Assembly (NCBI RefSeq): GCF_029784155.1
Contig: NC_073692.1
Coordinates: 13,993,752 to 14,057,751 of the forward strand
DNA from: Uranotaenia lowii
Taxonomy: Eukaryota > Arthropoda > Insecta > Diptera > Culicidae
Length of the DNA: 64,000 nucleotides
Direction: 5' to 3'
A program made the position numbers and the translations under genes. The notes beneath the pieces were generated by a model. It saw only the letters and a list, made by a program, of their open reading frames with translations. It was not told the origin of the DNA and did not search any database. Of the stretch, positions 30,123 through 41,751 are shown one piece after another (position 1 is the first letter of the stretch; every line of letters begins with the position of its first letter).

Positions 30123-32960
30123 ATGGCTAACAATGTTGATTACAATGCCCGTACGTGTTTGGATTTTTCAAGTATTCCTCGCGCCGTTATGAATGCTGCT
30201 TTACCGGATGACAAGGTGAATATCTGCCATATGAATATTCAGAGTATCTGCGCCAGAGGTTTTAGCAAGTTTAGCGAATTTAAGCAGTTCTTTCTGAATG
30301 GTAAAATTGATATTATCTGTTTATCGGAAACCTGGCTTAACTCAAGTTTATCGGATGATGTTTTATCAATGGAAGGTTTCAATTTAATTCGTAACGATAG
30401 AGCCTACGGTCGAGGTGGAGGTTTATGTGTGTTTGTAAGACATGGAATCAACTACAGAATAATCGATAAATCAGAAATTTATGCTGCTGTAGGAGATGTT
30501 ACTGAGTTTATTTTCGTTGAACTGCAATGTTTTTCAAGAAAATTCTTAGTTGGATTGTTCTATAACCCTCCAAGGAACAACTGTACTGAAAAATTGTTCC
30601 AAAAACTTTCTGAGATATCTTTGCTGTATAACGACATGGCAATCCTAGGTGATTTTAACATAGATCCTACTAAGTATAATGCAGTGTCGAACCAATTTTG
30701 TAGCGTTCTTGAGTATTTTGGATTTGGCTGTGTTAATGATAATCCTACTCATCATTATCAAGCAGGTAGTTCATTAATCGATCTTCTGATGACGAACAAC
30801 CTGGAGTTCGTTCAAAACTTCAACCAAGTGTCGGCCCCTGGTTTTTCTAGACATGACGTTATTTTTGCATCGCTGAATATTCCGAAAAGAGTTTCGGTCG
30901 AACCTGTTACAATGAGGAACTATGCGAGAATCGATTTGCCAAGACTGGAATATGCAGCTAACTCGATTGATTGGTCAAATTTACATTCAATTGGTGACGT
31001 TGATATGGCTGTTGATTGTTTGAATGTAACTATCTTAGAACTGTTCGAATCCTTCGTTCCGATACGCATTTCAACACCTAGAGTTAGAAATAAGTGGTTT
31101 AACAACGACATCTTAAGGGCGATGATCGAGAGAGATCTAGCGTATAGATACTGGATTGATTGTAGAAGTGATTTTTCTCATTCAGAATACAAGCGCCTTC
31201 GGAATCGCGTAACTACTTTGATAAATAAAGCAAAAGCTAGCTTTATTCAGCGATCTGTTGGACATGCTGACTCTAGTAGGGTGTTATGGAAAAGGTTGAA
31301 AGACATAGCAGTGAGACCGTCTAACAACGCAAGTGAAAACGTATTTTCTAACACTGCTGAAGAAATCAATAACCACTTTGCCACGAGTTTTACGACCGAC
31401 GAACACAATTTTGCTTGCCCTCCTGCGAATCCATACGGCTTCAGATTTTCAGCGATATCTGAAAATGACGTCATTCTTGCCATCTCATCTATAAAATCGA
31501 ACGCTGTTGGATCGGACAACATTCCTATCAGATTTTTGAAGTTGATTTTACCATCATTGATCAATCCGATCACGTTTATCTTCAACTTAATTATATCAAC
31601 TTCAAAATTCCCTAGAGCCTGGAAAATGGCGAAAATACTTCCTATTCGTAAAAAAGGGAAAAGCTTGGATTTGAACAATCTTCGTCCAATCAGCATTTTA
31701 TGTACATTATCGAAGATGTTCGAAAAAATTGTGAAACGCCAAATTAACAATTATTTGAACGCAACGAATCTACTTAACTGCAATCAATCGGGATTTAGAT
31801 CCGGTCATAGTACGACTACAGCACTACTAAAAGTACACGACGATATTCATGCTACTGTTGACAAGAAAGGTACTGCATTTCTAATGATGATCGATTTTTC
31901 CAAAGCTTTCGACCGGGTTTCACATGTCAAACTACTGCGGAAACTATCTTCGAAGTTTAACTTTTCTGGCATGGCTGTGAATTTGATTCAGTCCTATTTG
32001 TCTGGCAGAACACAAGTTGTGTGTATTGATGGAATTTGTTCAGATCCTGTTCCGGTTATCTCGGGAGTACCGCAGGGTTCAGTTTTGGGCCCTTTGCTGT
32101 TTTGCTTGTTTATCAACGATTTGCCAGAAATCATTAAACACTGTCAAATACACATGTTCGCTGATGATGTCCAACTTTACCTCTGCTCCTCTACCAGCTC
32201 ACTTGAAGAAATGGCCCGACAGCTGAATGACGATTTGATGTGCATACAAGTTTGGTCTGATAGAAATATGCTTCCAATCAATGCTTCGAAATCTAACGTT
32301 ATGGTCATCACTCGTAACAGAACGATTTCTGACCTACCGGTCATTACTCTAGGATCAGCTAATGTTTTGTATGTCGATAAAGTATGCAATCTTGGAATCA
32401 TTTTCCAAAGTAACCTGGAGTGGGACCACCAAGTCAACGCACAATGTGGAAAAATTTATGCAATCCTACGCCAATTGAAATTATCGGCAAGCATGCTTCC
32501 ACCGCATTTGAAATTAAAAATAGCTAAAACTCTAATTTTACCACACCTAACCTTTGGATCTGAGTTTTTGTTAAATGCGTCAACTATGGCGATGGATCGA
32601 TTACGTATCGCAATCAATCATTGTATCAGATGGATTTTCAAGCTAGATCGTTACGCCAGGATGAGCCGCCATCATAAGAGTTTCATAGGCTGCTCGTTTT
32701 ACGAATTCTTCAAACACCGTACAAACATAATGATTCAAAAGATATATACAACAGCGACACCTGATTATCTCTACCAGAAACTTATTCCCTTCCGAAGTAA
32801 TCGTGTAAGAAAGTTGGTAATTCCAAGAAACTTTACTTCCCACTACAATGGCACACTGTTTGTACGAGGCATTGTCTACTGGAACCAGTTACCTGATGAA
32901 ATCAAAATGGTTATCAACATTGGTATGTTTAAGAGAGAGTGTTTAGCCAGGTTAGATTAG
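30123..32960 (+). CDS. LINE ORF2, endonuclease-reverse transcriptase, intact 945 aa
   Basis: Residues ~30-260 are an APE-type endonuclease (NICHMNIQSI, LSETWL with the catalytic Glu ~69, LGDFNIDP ~175-182, SRHDVIF). The reverse transcriptase covers ~470-760: IDFSKAFDRVSH, SGVPQGSVLGPLLF and catalytic FADD at ~679-682. There is no RNase H domain. The C-terminus ends WNQLPDEI..FKREC, as in CR1/L2-type elements. The frame is uninterrupted over its full length and all catalytic motifs are present. Together with the open ORF1 and a (CAAA)n tail after 33070, this is the one LINE here that could be functional. Clade assignment within the CR1/Jockey group is tentative. Confidence 0.9.
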   Translation: MANNVDYNARTCLDFSSIPRAVMNAALPDDKVNICHMNIQSICARGFSKFSEFKQFFLNGKIDIICLSETWLNSSLSDDVLSMEGFNLIRNDRAYGRGGGLCVFVRHGINYRIIDKSEIYAAVGDVTEFIFVELQCFSRKFLVGLFYNPPRNNCTEKLFQKLSEISLLYNDMAILGDFNIDPTKYNAVSNQFCSVLEYFGFGCVNDNPTHHYQAGSSLIDLLMTNNLEFVQNFNQVSAPGFSRHDVIFASLNIPKRVSVEPVTMRNYARIDLPRLEYAANSIDWSNLHSIGDVDMAVDCLNVTILELFESFVPIRISTPRVRNKWFNNDILRAMIERDLAYRYWIDCRSDFSHSEYKRLRNRVTTLINKAKASFIQRSVGHADSSRVLWKRLKDIAVRPSNNASENVFSNTAEEINNHFATSFTTDEHNFACPPANPYGFRFSAISENDVILAISSIKSNAVGSDNIPIRFLKLILPSLINPITFIFNLIISTSKFPRAWKMAKILPIRKKGKSLDLNNLRPISILCTLSKMFEKIVKRQINNYLNATNLLNCNQSGFRSGHSTTTALLKVHDDIHATVDKKGTAFLMMIDFSKAFDRVSHVKLLRKLSSKFNFSGMAVNLIQSYLSGRTQVVCIDGICSDPVPVISGVPQGSVLGPLLFCLFINDLPEIIKHCQIHMFADDVQLYLCSSTSSLEEMARQLNDDLMCIQVWSDRNMLPINASKSNVMVITRNRTISDLPVITLGSANVLYVDKVCNLGIIFQSNLEWDHQVNAQCGKIYAILRQLKLSASMLPPHLKLKIAKTLILPHLTFGSEFLLNASTMAMDRLRIAINHCIRWIFKLDRYARMSRHHKSFIGCSFYEFFKHRTNIMIQKIYTTATPDYLYQKLIPFRSNRVRKLVIPRNFTSHYNGTLFVRGIVYWNQLPDEIKMVINIGMFKRECLARLD

Positions 32961-34290
32961 GAAAAGATGAAAGTAGGTACCTAGTTTAGTTCGAGAGTTT
33001 GTGAATTAAAAATCCCAGTTATAACCAATTGCAGTGTTTTATAAGATTGTATCTTAAATTGCAATGATAAATAAAAACAACAAACAAACAAACAAAACAA
33101 CCTTCTGCTATAGACCGATTTTTCTGGTTAAACCATTGTCCTCGTACCTGCTTTGAAGCCGTCTTGCCGTCTTCGCAACTCTGACCAACCCGTAGATACT
33201 CGGGTCGACGGTTAGACATATCGTGACCTGTGCTAGGAAACCTCAACGCTCACCCCCGGATCTTCATGGCCGTTTTTCGCTTTCACTGCGCGCCAGGTTC
33301 TTTCCTTAATAAGGACCACCTTGGTCGCTAAAGCCTTTGAACTATCGTTCTCCCAATCTCGTTTTTTTAACTTTGTTATTCTTCTAAGCATCAGTTACTA
33401 TGTAGCTTGCTGGGTCCAAAACCTGATAAATAAATTGGTTTGGTTGAGTTTTGATATCAGAATGAGCTTATTTCAATTATTTAATTATTCTCAATTGTTA
33501 CTTTTTTTAGCTACAGCATCAAGAACACGTCCATCGTGCGGAAAAATGCTAGGAAGGCTTGAATGGTAACCTGAAATCATGCTTCAAGTGCGTGGGTAAG
33601 ATAACTCCACCGACATATTGTCGTTCCTACGACTGACACTGTGGGGATAAAACTTGATTCTTCCAAAATGGACATCGTAGGAAAATGGCTTATCACTGAC
33701 GTGTAACATTCTCAGAGGAAAGTTTTCGAATGGTTTGTTAATGATTGATTTATTTTTCTGTAAGTCAAGGCTAGTGTTGCATGTTGTTCTATTTTTTTTA
33801 TTAAATTTTGATACTTTTCTGTTCAAAAAAAGATTGCGATTTTATCATCGCTTAAGGATGCCTATAAAAACTTCATAATTAACTTTGCAAAAAGCACCCG
33901 AGGAAAACTCCATTACGCAACTCGACCAAGGAAGTCACAATAAATGCAAGTTAAAGGTCACACGGAATAAGAGGGAAGTTTACTACAAACACAAATGTTT
34001 GTTAACATTTTTTTTTCTCCAACGCGAGGGTGCCCACCACCAGAACTCGTAGGAGTGTCGCCGCTGTTGATTCTCACCCTGATTTACTACCCGACTAACA
34101 ATGTGCATTAAAATGGCAGCACCGAGTAGTGGAAAATGTGCTGCGGCAACAAGAAGCATCAACAAAAACATCAACAACAGTCAGTAAGTCAGTAGTCAGT
34201 AGAGATAGACTTAGTTAGTTAACCTGTCGGTCGGCCTAACTAAATAATCGTGGTACAGATATCTCGCCACTTCGCGCGTTGGGAGATGTG

Positions 34291-34298
34291 TATAAAAA
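34291..34298 (+). promoter_or_regulatory. TATA box of Takeout-like gene B
   Basis: TATAAAAA lies 130 nt before the ATG at 34421, in a locally GC-richer leader. Confidence 0.6.
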
Positions 34299-34420
34299 TC
34301 GGCGAAACGGCTCTATTTGTTCTGTTGCCTCTGCTCCGCGAGGTGGTGAATTCAGGAAGTAGATACCAGTGCAAGTTGATCTGATCCCGTTGCCAAGCAA
34401 GGAGCCCGGAAGAAGTAAAA

Positions 34421-37400
34421 ATGAAGTTCCTTGCTTCGACCATCGTTTCAATTTCGTTGATCCTTGCGCTCAGCGTGGGAGACAGCAGGGCGGAAATTGG
34501 TAAGAGTGACAAATTTTCCGGATAAAAAAGGTGTGAAAGTGCTTAAAAGTTGGTTTCTCCCAAAAATAGCGGAAGTGCTGTCTGGAGTTTGTCATACGGA
34601 GGATCCGAAATTTTCGGAATGTGTCGCGGATGTGGTTGACAAGATAAGGCCTAACATTGCCTCCGGCAATTTTGGCAAGGATCGCGTAGCCGTTCCTCTC
34701 GATCCGTACTGGATGGATAAGATGGACATCGATCATGGGCGTAGCTTCCGGTGTTTTCTGCGAAATGTAACCATCGAGGGAGTGAGCACGTTCCAGATTC
34801 TTAAGATCAAGTAATTGTGGACATTTTTTGGACTGATTGTGTGTGATGATGAAAAGTGAAATGTGTTGTTGTTTTTTGTTTCGTCAACAGAAAGGATATT
34901 CCGGCAAAGAGGTTTAACATCACTGTGAGGATACCGAAGCTTTTCGTTTTCGGAAAGTACGATTTGGATATGAACATACTGCTGCTGAAAATTTCAGGCA
35001 AAGGAGACTTCAATTTGACTTTAGGTGAGTAACCTTCGGATCTCTAGAATTGTTACTGACAAACTGATCACCTTTTTAAAATTTTTGTTCGTTGAATGAT
35101 TTAGAATGTTCGAAATCAAATTCAATTATTTATTCATGTTCAATTAAAATTCCATTCAAATCAACAAAAATCAGAAATTATTATTCGAATGTAGGTAGTC
35201 GAAGAACAGAATATTATTTTTGAAGGAAATTTGAGGTTTGGGTTTTCAAATGTTCTAACAATAATTGAATAAGAATCTAGTGAAAAATCCAGACTATAAT
35301 CTTGTGTTTCAAAAAGATAAAAACAGAATTTAAATTTTTGAAACCTATTGATGTTTGAACATAATAAACTATATTGCAGAAGTTTTCAAATTTTTGTTCT
35401 TTGTGAATGCATCTTAGTTTGCAAAATTTTGAAAGTGAAAATGTACAGAAAAATTGGCCATTACTTTAGCAAAATTTGAGATATCAATCTCAAAAAATTA
35501 GAATCGAAGCACTTAACTGTTCGAAACAAAACTAATGGTGCTAAAACTATTTAACTCTCAAATATGCTTTAAAAAGTGTTTGTTTTCAAGGTTATTGTTC
35601 CTTAGATTGATTAATTTCTGAAAAAAAACGATTAATATTTAATATTTTAAAGCTGCTTTCATAGGAGGTAATCGCAAATTAAAATGAATAAGCATAAAAC
35701 TGCGATAACCTCTCTGAAGAAAAACATAATCTTATTTTTTCTATCGACGCAAACAAAAACAAGAACTTTGAAATTTTAAATATGACAACTTGTATTTATT
35801 TTGAAGAATAAAAATTCGAAAAACTAAACGGGTTTTAAAAAATTTCATAATTTTGGAAATTTTTAGCAAGTCTACGAGTTTTGAGAACTTGCGAAATTCG
35901 AATATTTTGAGAGTTCAACGAATTCGAAAAATTCTGATTATGAAGTCTATAATTTCTATAGATTTCAAAATTTAAATTTTTTTTCAGAAAATAAATTTTT
36001 TTCAATTTTTCCAAAAAATTTAAGGTTTTTGAAAATTTTTAATGTGTATTTCTTAGAATTTTAAGATGTTTTTTAATTTTCAAGATTATTTAGAAGTTTC
36101 CAATTAGACTGTCGATAATTTTGAGCACCATGATTATTATGAAAATTTGAACAAATTTGTATTTAGATATAGCCATTGCTTGAAAAATCTATTCTTGAAA
36201 ATTATCAATTTTTAGAATGAGAAATTTTTTAAAAAAACTGGAACACTTCAAGAGTTTTCAAATTTAAATATTTTGCGGCACTTTGACATGATATGAATTT
36301 TTGGTTTTTAGATGATAAAGGTTTTTCAGTATTGGAAATATGCCAATTTTAATCAAATTTAAAATTCGAAAAGCGTTGAGAGTTTTAATTTTTTGAGAAC
36401 TTGGGCTATATTATGACATGTTTAAGAGCATTTGGAATGATGAAAAACCTTGAAAAATGTAAGAAACTTTTAAAACTTTAAAAATATTGCGAAAGCTAAT
36501 TTCAAAAATTTTGAAAATATAAAAGTTAGAGGTCTGAGAATTTCCATAGATCAAATTTGACTTATCAATATGTTTTGAGAATTATTTTAAAAATTGATGA
36601 TTTCAATTTTTGGAGATTAGCGAATCTAAATTTTAATTTTTTTTAATATTCATTTAGGAATAAAAAAAATCCAAAAACTGAATCATAAAAATTATGAGAG
36701 TTTTGGATACTTTGACTATGTCTAAAGTTTTAAGTTATTCAAATAGTTTAATTTTTTTGAAAAGTTTGTCATTTTGAAAAATATTGGAATGTAAAAATAA
36801 TCCATTATTTAGAGATTTTGTTTGATTGAAGATTTTATCAGTTGATTTAAGAATTTCAATGACAAGACAAAATTTACAGAAAATTCTAATATATTATGAA
36901 TCTCTTCGTCTGAATTTTCGATAGATTTGACAATTGTAACCATGTTGAGGATCATGGTTGGAAAAAGTGTAGAAGAATTTGGCAAATCATATAATTTTGG
37001 ATATTTTGTATTTGAAATGAGTCCATCTGTAAATGTTAGATTGACAAAGAAGTTGAAGAAAATGGAAAAACTTTTTGTCATGAATATGTCGAAAAAAATA
37101 CCTAATACATTGTACAAGGTTTGAACACGCAATCTCCGGCTTTCTAGGCCAACGCATTTCCGATTTTTCTACAGGAGTCAGGAGTTTTTTCATTTCATTT
37201 AACTTCTTTGCCAATATAACCTTCGATGATGGAGCTATTTTTGGCATTTCGTATATTTTTAAATTTGTAAAAAACTTAAAATTCTGAAAATTGTGTGAAT
37301 ATTTGGAAAATTAAAGGGCATTGGCAATTTAAGATTTTTGACAATTTTGACAATTTTGTTTTGAAAATTTTAAAAATTTGGAGAGCTTTAAAAATTTTAA

Positions 37401-40271
37401 CGATATAAAGGGCTTTAAGGTTATTGAAGAAATTTGACAAATATGAATTTAAAAAAATTTGAAAAGGTGGAGGTTTTCAAGATTTAAGAAATTAAAAGAA
37501 AGAAGAGTTTAAATTTTTTTGAAAATTAAAAAAAAAATAAGAATAATAGGAACAGAGATAATTTCGATGATTTTGATATTTTGTGGAGTGCTAAAGTATT
37601 CAAATTTAAGAGTATTTAAGAAAACATTGAAATTTATTTTTGAATCTTAAAGTTTTAAAACAAAAATAAATTAAAAATCCTTACAAATATAAGAATTATT
37701 TGTAAACTTTCAAAGTTTTGAGAACTTTGAAATTTTAATGTAAGATTAGTTTTTTTTTTTGGGAATTTTTGGTTCATAGATAATTTGAGAATTTAAAAAA
37801 AATCCCAGGATTGCTTAATTATTAAATTTTTAAGAATTTTCGAGAAAAATGTGATTTTTTTAATTTTTGATCATCAGAATCAAAAGTATTTTGTAACACA
37901 AAATTTTCAAATACAGTACTCACTAGTAAATCAGGCACTTTTGTTCGGAAAAGATTGGTAAATGGAGAAAAATTTAAAAAACAAATAAAAATTGTCAAAA
38001 TTGAAAAAAAAAATTTAAAAAGCTGTAAAAACAGCTAAAATTGATAAAAATGTATAAATTGTTTAAATTTAAAAAATCGTAAAAAGTGTTAAAATTGTAA
38101 AAATTGTAAAAACTGTGAAAATCGTTAAAAGTTTCACAATTATAACAATTTTTACAATTTAAATTAAAACAAATTAAATTTTAAAAACCATAGTTGATAA
38201 AATTGTAAAAATTGTCAAGATTGTAAAAATTGTAAAAATTGTTAAAATTATAAAAATTGTAAAAATTGTAAAAATTGTCAAAATTGTCAAAATTGTCAAA
38301 ATTGTCAAAATTGTCAAAATTGTCAAAATTGTCAAAATTGTCAAAATTGTCAAAATTGGCAAAATTGTCAAAATTGTCAAAATTGTCAAAATTGTCAAAA
38401 TTGTCAAAATTGTCAAAATTGTCAAAATTGTCAAAATTGTCAAAATTGTCAAAATTGTCAAAATTGTCAAAATTGTCAAAATTGTCAAAATTGTCAAAAT
38501 TGTCAAAATTGTCAAAATTGTCAAAATTGTCAAAATTGTCAAAATTGTCAAAATTGTCAAAATTGTCAAAATTGTCAAAATTGTCAAAATTGTCAAAATT
38601 GTCAAAATTGTCAAAATTGTCAAAATTGTCAAAATTGTCAAAATTGTCAAAATTGTCAAAATTGTCAAAATTGTCAAAATTGTCAAAATTGTCAAAATTG
38701 TCAAAATTGTCAAAATTGTCAAAATTGTCAAAATTGGCAAAATTGGCAAAATTGTCAAAATTGTCAAAATTGTCAAAATTGACAAAATTGTCAAAATTGT
38801 CAAAATTGTCAAAATTGTCAAAATTGTCAAAATTGTCAAAATTGTCAAAATTGTCAAAATTTTCAAAATTGTCAAAATTGTCAAAATTGTCAAAATTGTC
38901 AAAATTGTCAAAATTGTCAAAATTGTCAAAATTGTCAAAATTGTCAAAATTGTCAAAATTGTCAAAATTGTCAAAATTTTCAAAATTGTCAAAATTGGCA
39001 AAATTGGCAAAATTGTCAAAATTGTCAAAATTGTCAAAATTGACAAAATTGTCAAAATTGTCAAAATTGTCAAAATTGTCAAAATTGTCAAAATTGTCAA
39101 AATTGTCAAAATTGTCAAAATTGTCAAAATTGTCAAAATTGTCAAAATTGTCAAAATTGTCAAAATTGTCAAAATTGTCAAAATTGTCAAAATTGTCAAA
39201 ATTGTCAAAATTGTCAAAATTGTCAAAATTGTCAAAATTGTCAAAATTGTCAAAATTGTCAAAATTGTCAAAATTGTCAAAATTGTCAAAATTGTCAAAA
39301 TTGTCAAAATTGTCAAAATTGTCAAAATTGTCAAAATTGTCAAAATTGTCAAAATTGTCAAAATTGTCAAAATTGTCAAAATTGTCAAAATTGTCAAAAT
39401 TGTCAAAATTGTCAAAATTGTCAAAATTGTCAAAATTGTCAAAATTGTCAAAATTGTCAAAATTGTCAAAATTGTCAAAATTGTCAAAATTGTCAAAATT
39501 GTCAAAATTGTCAAAATTGTCAAAATTGTCAAAATTGTCAAAATTGTAAAAATTGTCAAAATTGTCAAAATTGTCAAAATTGTCAAAATTGTCAAAATTG
39601 TCAAAATTGTCAAAATTGTCAAAACTGTTAAAATTGTCAAAATTGTCAAAATTGACAAAATTTTCAAAATTGTCAAAATTGTCAAAAGTGTCAAAAGTGT
39701 CAAAATTGTGTAAGATTTAAAAAAATCTTCTACACAGTACTGAGTTTCGCAAGATTTTATTCAAATGTGTTTTGTTAGCATAATTGGTTGAATAACTCTT
39801 CTGAATCGAAGCAATCGAATGATCTTTATTTTGGAATACTGTGGTTTAATTACAATCTTACGATTGCTTTGATTCAGAAGATTTCTCAATTTAAATTGAT
39901 TGAATTTCAAATAATATTTTTTGAAAATTCAAGATCGAAGATATAAATTCCTTTTTTTATTTATTTCAGGCAACACCTTGGTTAGTCTCAAGCTGCAGTA
40001 TTTCGCAGACACCAAGGACGGAAAAGACTACATGCAGTACCGTCCGCTGGAGATCAAATTCAAATTCGACAAGGCCGAGTTCTATCTGAAGAATCTGTTC
40101 AACGGCGATCCGGCCCTGGAGAAAATTGGCAACCAGGCCATCAACGCCGATCCGCACGTGCTGCTGGAGGAAGTGAGGCCATCGATGGAACAACAGCTGC
40201 GGGATTCACTGACCGACATCTCGAATACTGTGGTGAGGGGCTCGGAAATTCTGGAACTGCTGCCTCCGTAA
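34421..40271 (+). CDS. Takeout/JHBP-family protein, gene B (four exons)
   Basis: Exons 34421-34499, 34570-34810, 34891-35024 and 39970-40271 give 756 nt (251 aa), with GT-AG junctions and intron phases 1, 2, 1. Residues ~1-24 are a signal peptide (MKFLASTIVSISLILALSVG). The conserved cysteine pair is CHTEDPKFSEC. Then come PNIASGNFG, LDPYWMDKMDIDHG, the SGKGDFNLTL motif, YLKNLFNGDPALEKIGNQAI and the ELLPP terminus. An extra cysteine (SFRCFL) is shared with gene C but not A. It is expected to be a secreted carrier of a hydrophobic ligand; which one is unknown. Intron 3 (4.9 kb) contains a 1.5-kb satellite. An ATTAAA-type signal follows at about 40327. Confidence 0.92.
35040..38190. other. AT-rich, low-complexity part of gene B intron 3
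   Basis: Over 3 kb of A/T-rich DNA dominated by GAAAATTTT-like and TTTTGAAAATTT-like words, with no coding sequence. Toward 38 kb it grades into degenerate (AAAATTGTA)n, so part of it may be old, decayed satellite. Confidence 0.6.
38195..39715. repeat. 9-bp satellite, unit TTGTCAAAA, about 165 copies
   Basis: Very regular tandem array with rare variants (TTGGC, TTGAC, TTTTC). Because the unit is 9 nt, the + strand reads KLS repeats and the - strand ILT repeats over hundreds of codons; neither is a gene. The variant block TTGGC-TTGGC-(x3)-TTGAC at 38734 recurs at 38995, 261 bp (29 units) apart, showing a higher-order duplication. The array lies inside gene B intron 3, just upstream of exon 4. 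Confidence 0.97.
39785..39891. mobile_element. short foldback MITE, copy in gene B intron 3
   Basis: Two inverted copies of the core face each other: TCTGAATCGAAGCAATCGAA (39800) and TACGATTGCTTTGATTCAGA (39859). It lies 80-185 bp before exon 4, between the satellite and the exon. Confidence 0.7.
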
Positions 40272-40990
40272 GCGTTTGTTGAGGGTCGAGTGCACGTGTG
40301 TAACTTTATTCAATCGATTCCAAAGAATTAAAGCTGTAGGGTAATAGGTTTATGAATTTGTTTTATTCCCTGAGAAAATTCTACTAAGAAATGATTTCAT
40401 CTCCTTATCAATGCAAAGCTCAAACAATAAACTACATTATTCATCGAAAGTCAGATGTTATCCAGACGTTTATCTTCTCACTATGGCATCGCGTGTAATT
40501 GTTGAATTTGATTGAGCGCTGACTGACATATCTGAATGTTCCTAGCTCATCGCCTTTGCTTGTCATTTCAAGTTTTCAAACAATATGTGATAAACACAAA
40601 CTTACTGAATGGAACTGAGAATAAGAAATAAAAATAATAGAAGACATTCTAGGATTCAAACATGAAATATATTAAAGTGGACGATTTACTTTGAGCAATA
40701 CTGTTTTGCGGCTTGGATATTTGATTGATGGTTGTGACCAACTAATTGCGTCCAGAATTTTAATAACGACTGTTATAACGGGTTTCTGTCTCTGTCAATC
40801 ACTTGATTCAGATGGAAATTTACATTTTTCTTCGATTAATATAGATTGCTCAACCTTTTGTAAATTCTATCGTTGTTTATTATACATACGATAACCATTT
40901 ACCGTAGAGCTTAAAGCGTTAGAAATAATAATCATTTTTTAATTTATTATGCTATATATGTTAAAACACATCAAAAACCATGGTTTCTTT
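40272..40990. other. 3' flank of gene B, no further gene seen
   Basis: Contains the gene B 3' UTR and non-coding AT-rich DNA. Confidence 0.5.
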
Positions 40991-40994
40991 TATT

Positions 40995-41745
40995 TGTAGG
41001 GGAGAGCCCACTGCGACCAGTAGTTGATCTATTGTGGCAATTACCCCGCGTTACTCTTTGATATCAGGCTCACCTGTACTAGGTATCAATTGAAGTGACA
41101 GTTGATTGCTGATTGAGCATCTTGTCCCAATCGTGCATGATATCAAAGATATATGATATAATTTTCTTAGGGCTTATGTGCAACCATAAGTTTTGAGCGC
41201 TTATTAACTTTGCCCCAAGTATACGCTCTCTTCGATCGAGGAGGGCGCAGCAGTTGCATAGTAGGCACTCTGCAGTTTCTTTTTCGAACATACAGAACCT
41301 ACAGTCATCGTTTTGGATAATGTTTATCCTTTCGATATGCTGTTTTATTTGAACAATATTCGGTCAATAGACCTATTTATATAAGGACTTAACTCGGACT
41401 TAACCTGTTTATATAAGGACTTAACTTACTTAAGTTCAACGTGTTTTTTGAGTGTCGAGCGCTTGGTTCAATTAAGCTCTTCGCCTGAGCCCTCTGCTGT
41501 TCTCCAGTTGGAAACAATAGTGGTGCTCTCCCAGTTCTTGAGCTCCACAGTCGAGACACTTTTCGATACTCCGTAGAAAGGTTCAGGTACAATCAAAAGT
41601 CCCTTAGATTCATCCCTTAGCTATAAGCTGATTAGCTTCTCCGTTCCCTAGGATATCGCAGTGGCCTGGTACTCAGAATAAAAGTACTCTGTTCCGTATG
41701 GCTAGATTTCTTAGTGCAACAATACACTCGCATACTAGTTTGGAG
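40995..41745 (-). pseudogene. RNase H-bearing LINE 3' relic
   Basis: On the minus strand, 41745-41620 encodes ECIVALRNLAIRNRVLLF and then VPGHCDILGNGEAN, the C-terminal part of a LINE RNase H domain. Further down, CRFCMFEKETAECLLCNC at about 41310-41250 is the C-terminal CCHC-type motif of these ORF2 proteins. Between them is a 22-bp direct duplication (TTTATATAAGGACTTAAC) at 41370 and 41407. Stops interrupt the frame. The I-clade LINE begins immediately to its right in the opposite strand. Confidence 0.7.
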
Positions 41746-41751
41746 TAACAT

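Larger units (their letters stand above)
28980..33104 (+). mobile_element. APE-type LINE, apparently complete
   Basis: Contains ORF1 (29093-29980) and ORF2 (30123-32960), then a 3' UTR of about 110 nt and a (CAAA)n-type tail at about 33070-33104. The 5' end is placed only approximately and I could not find target-site duplications. The segment 33105-34280 that follows has no gene I recognise, apart from GC-richer DNA at 33119-33310. Confidence 0.8.

Noticed and set aside
36809..37247. Short frames in gene B intron 3
   Set aside because: AT-rich composition, no domain, no support for an extra exon between exons 3 and 4.
38174..39703. 509-aa and 424-aa open frames on both strands
   Set aside because: They are the 9-bp satellite read as ILT or KLS repeats; no start context, domain or codon variation.
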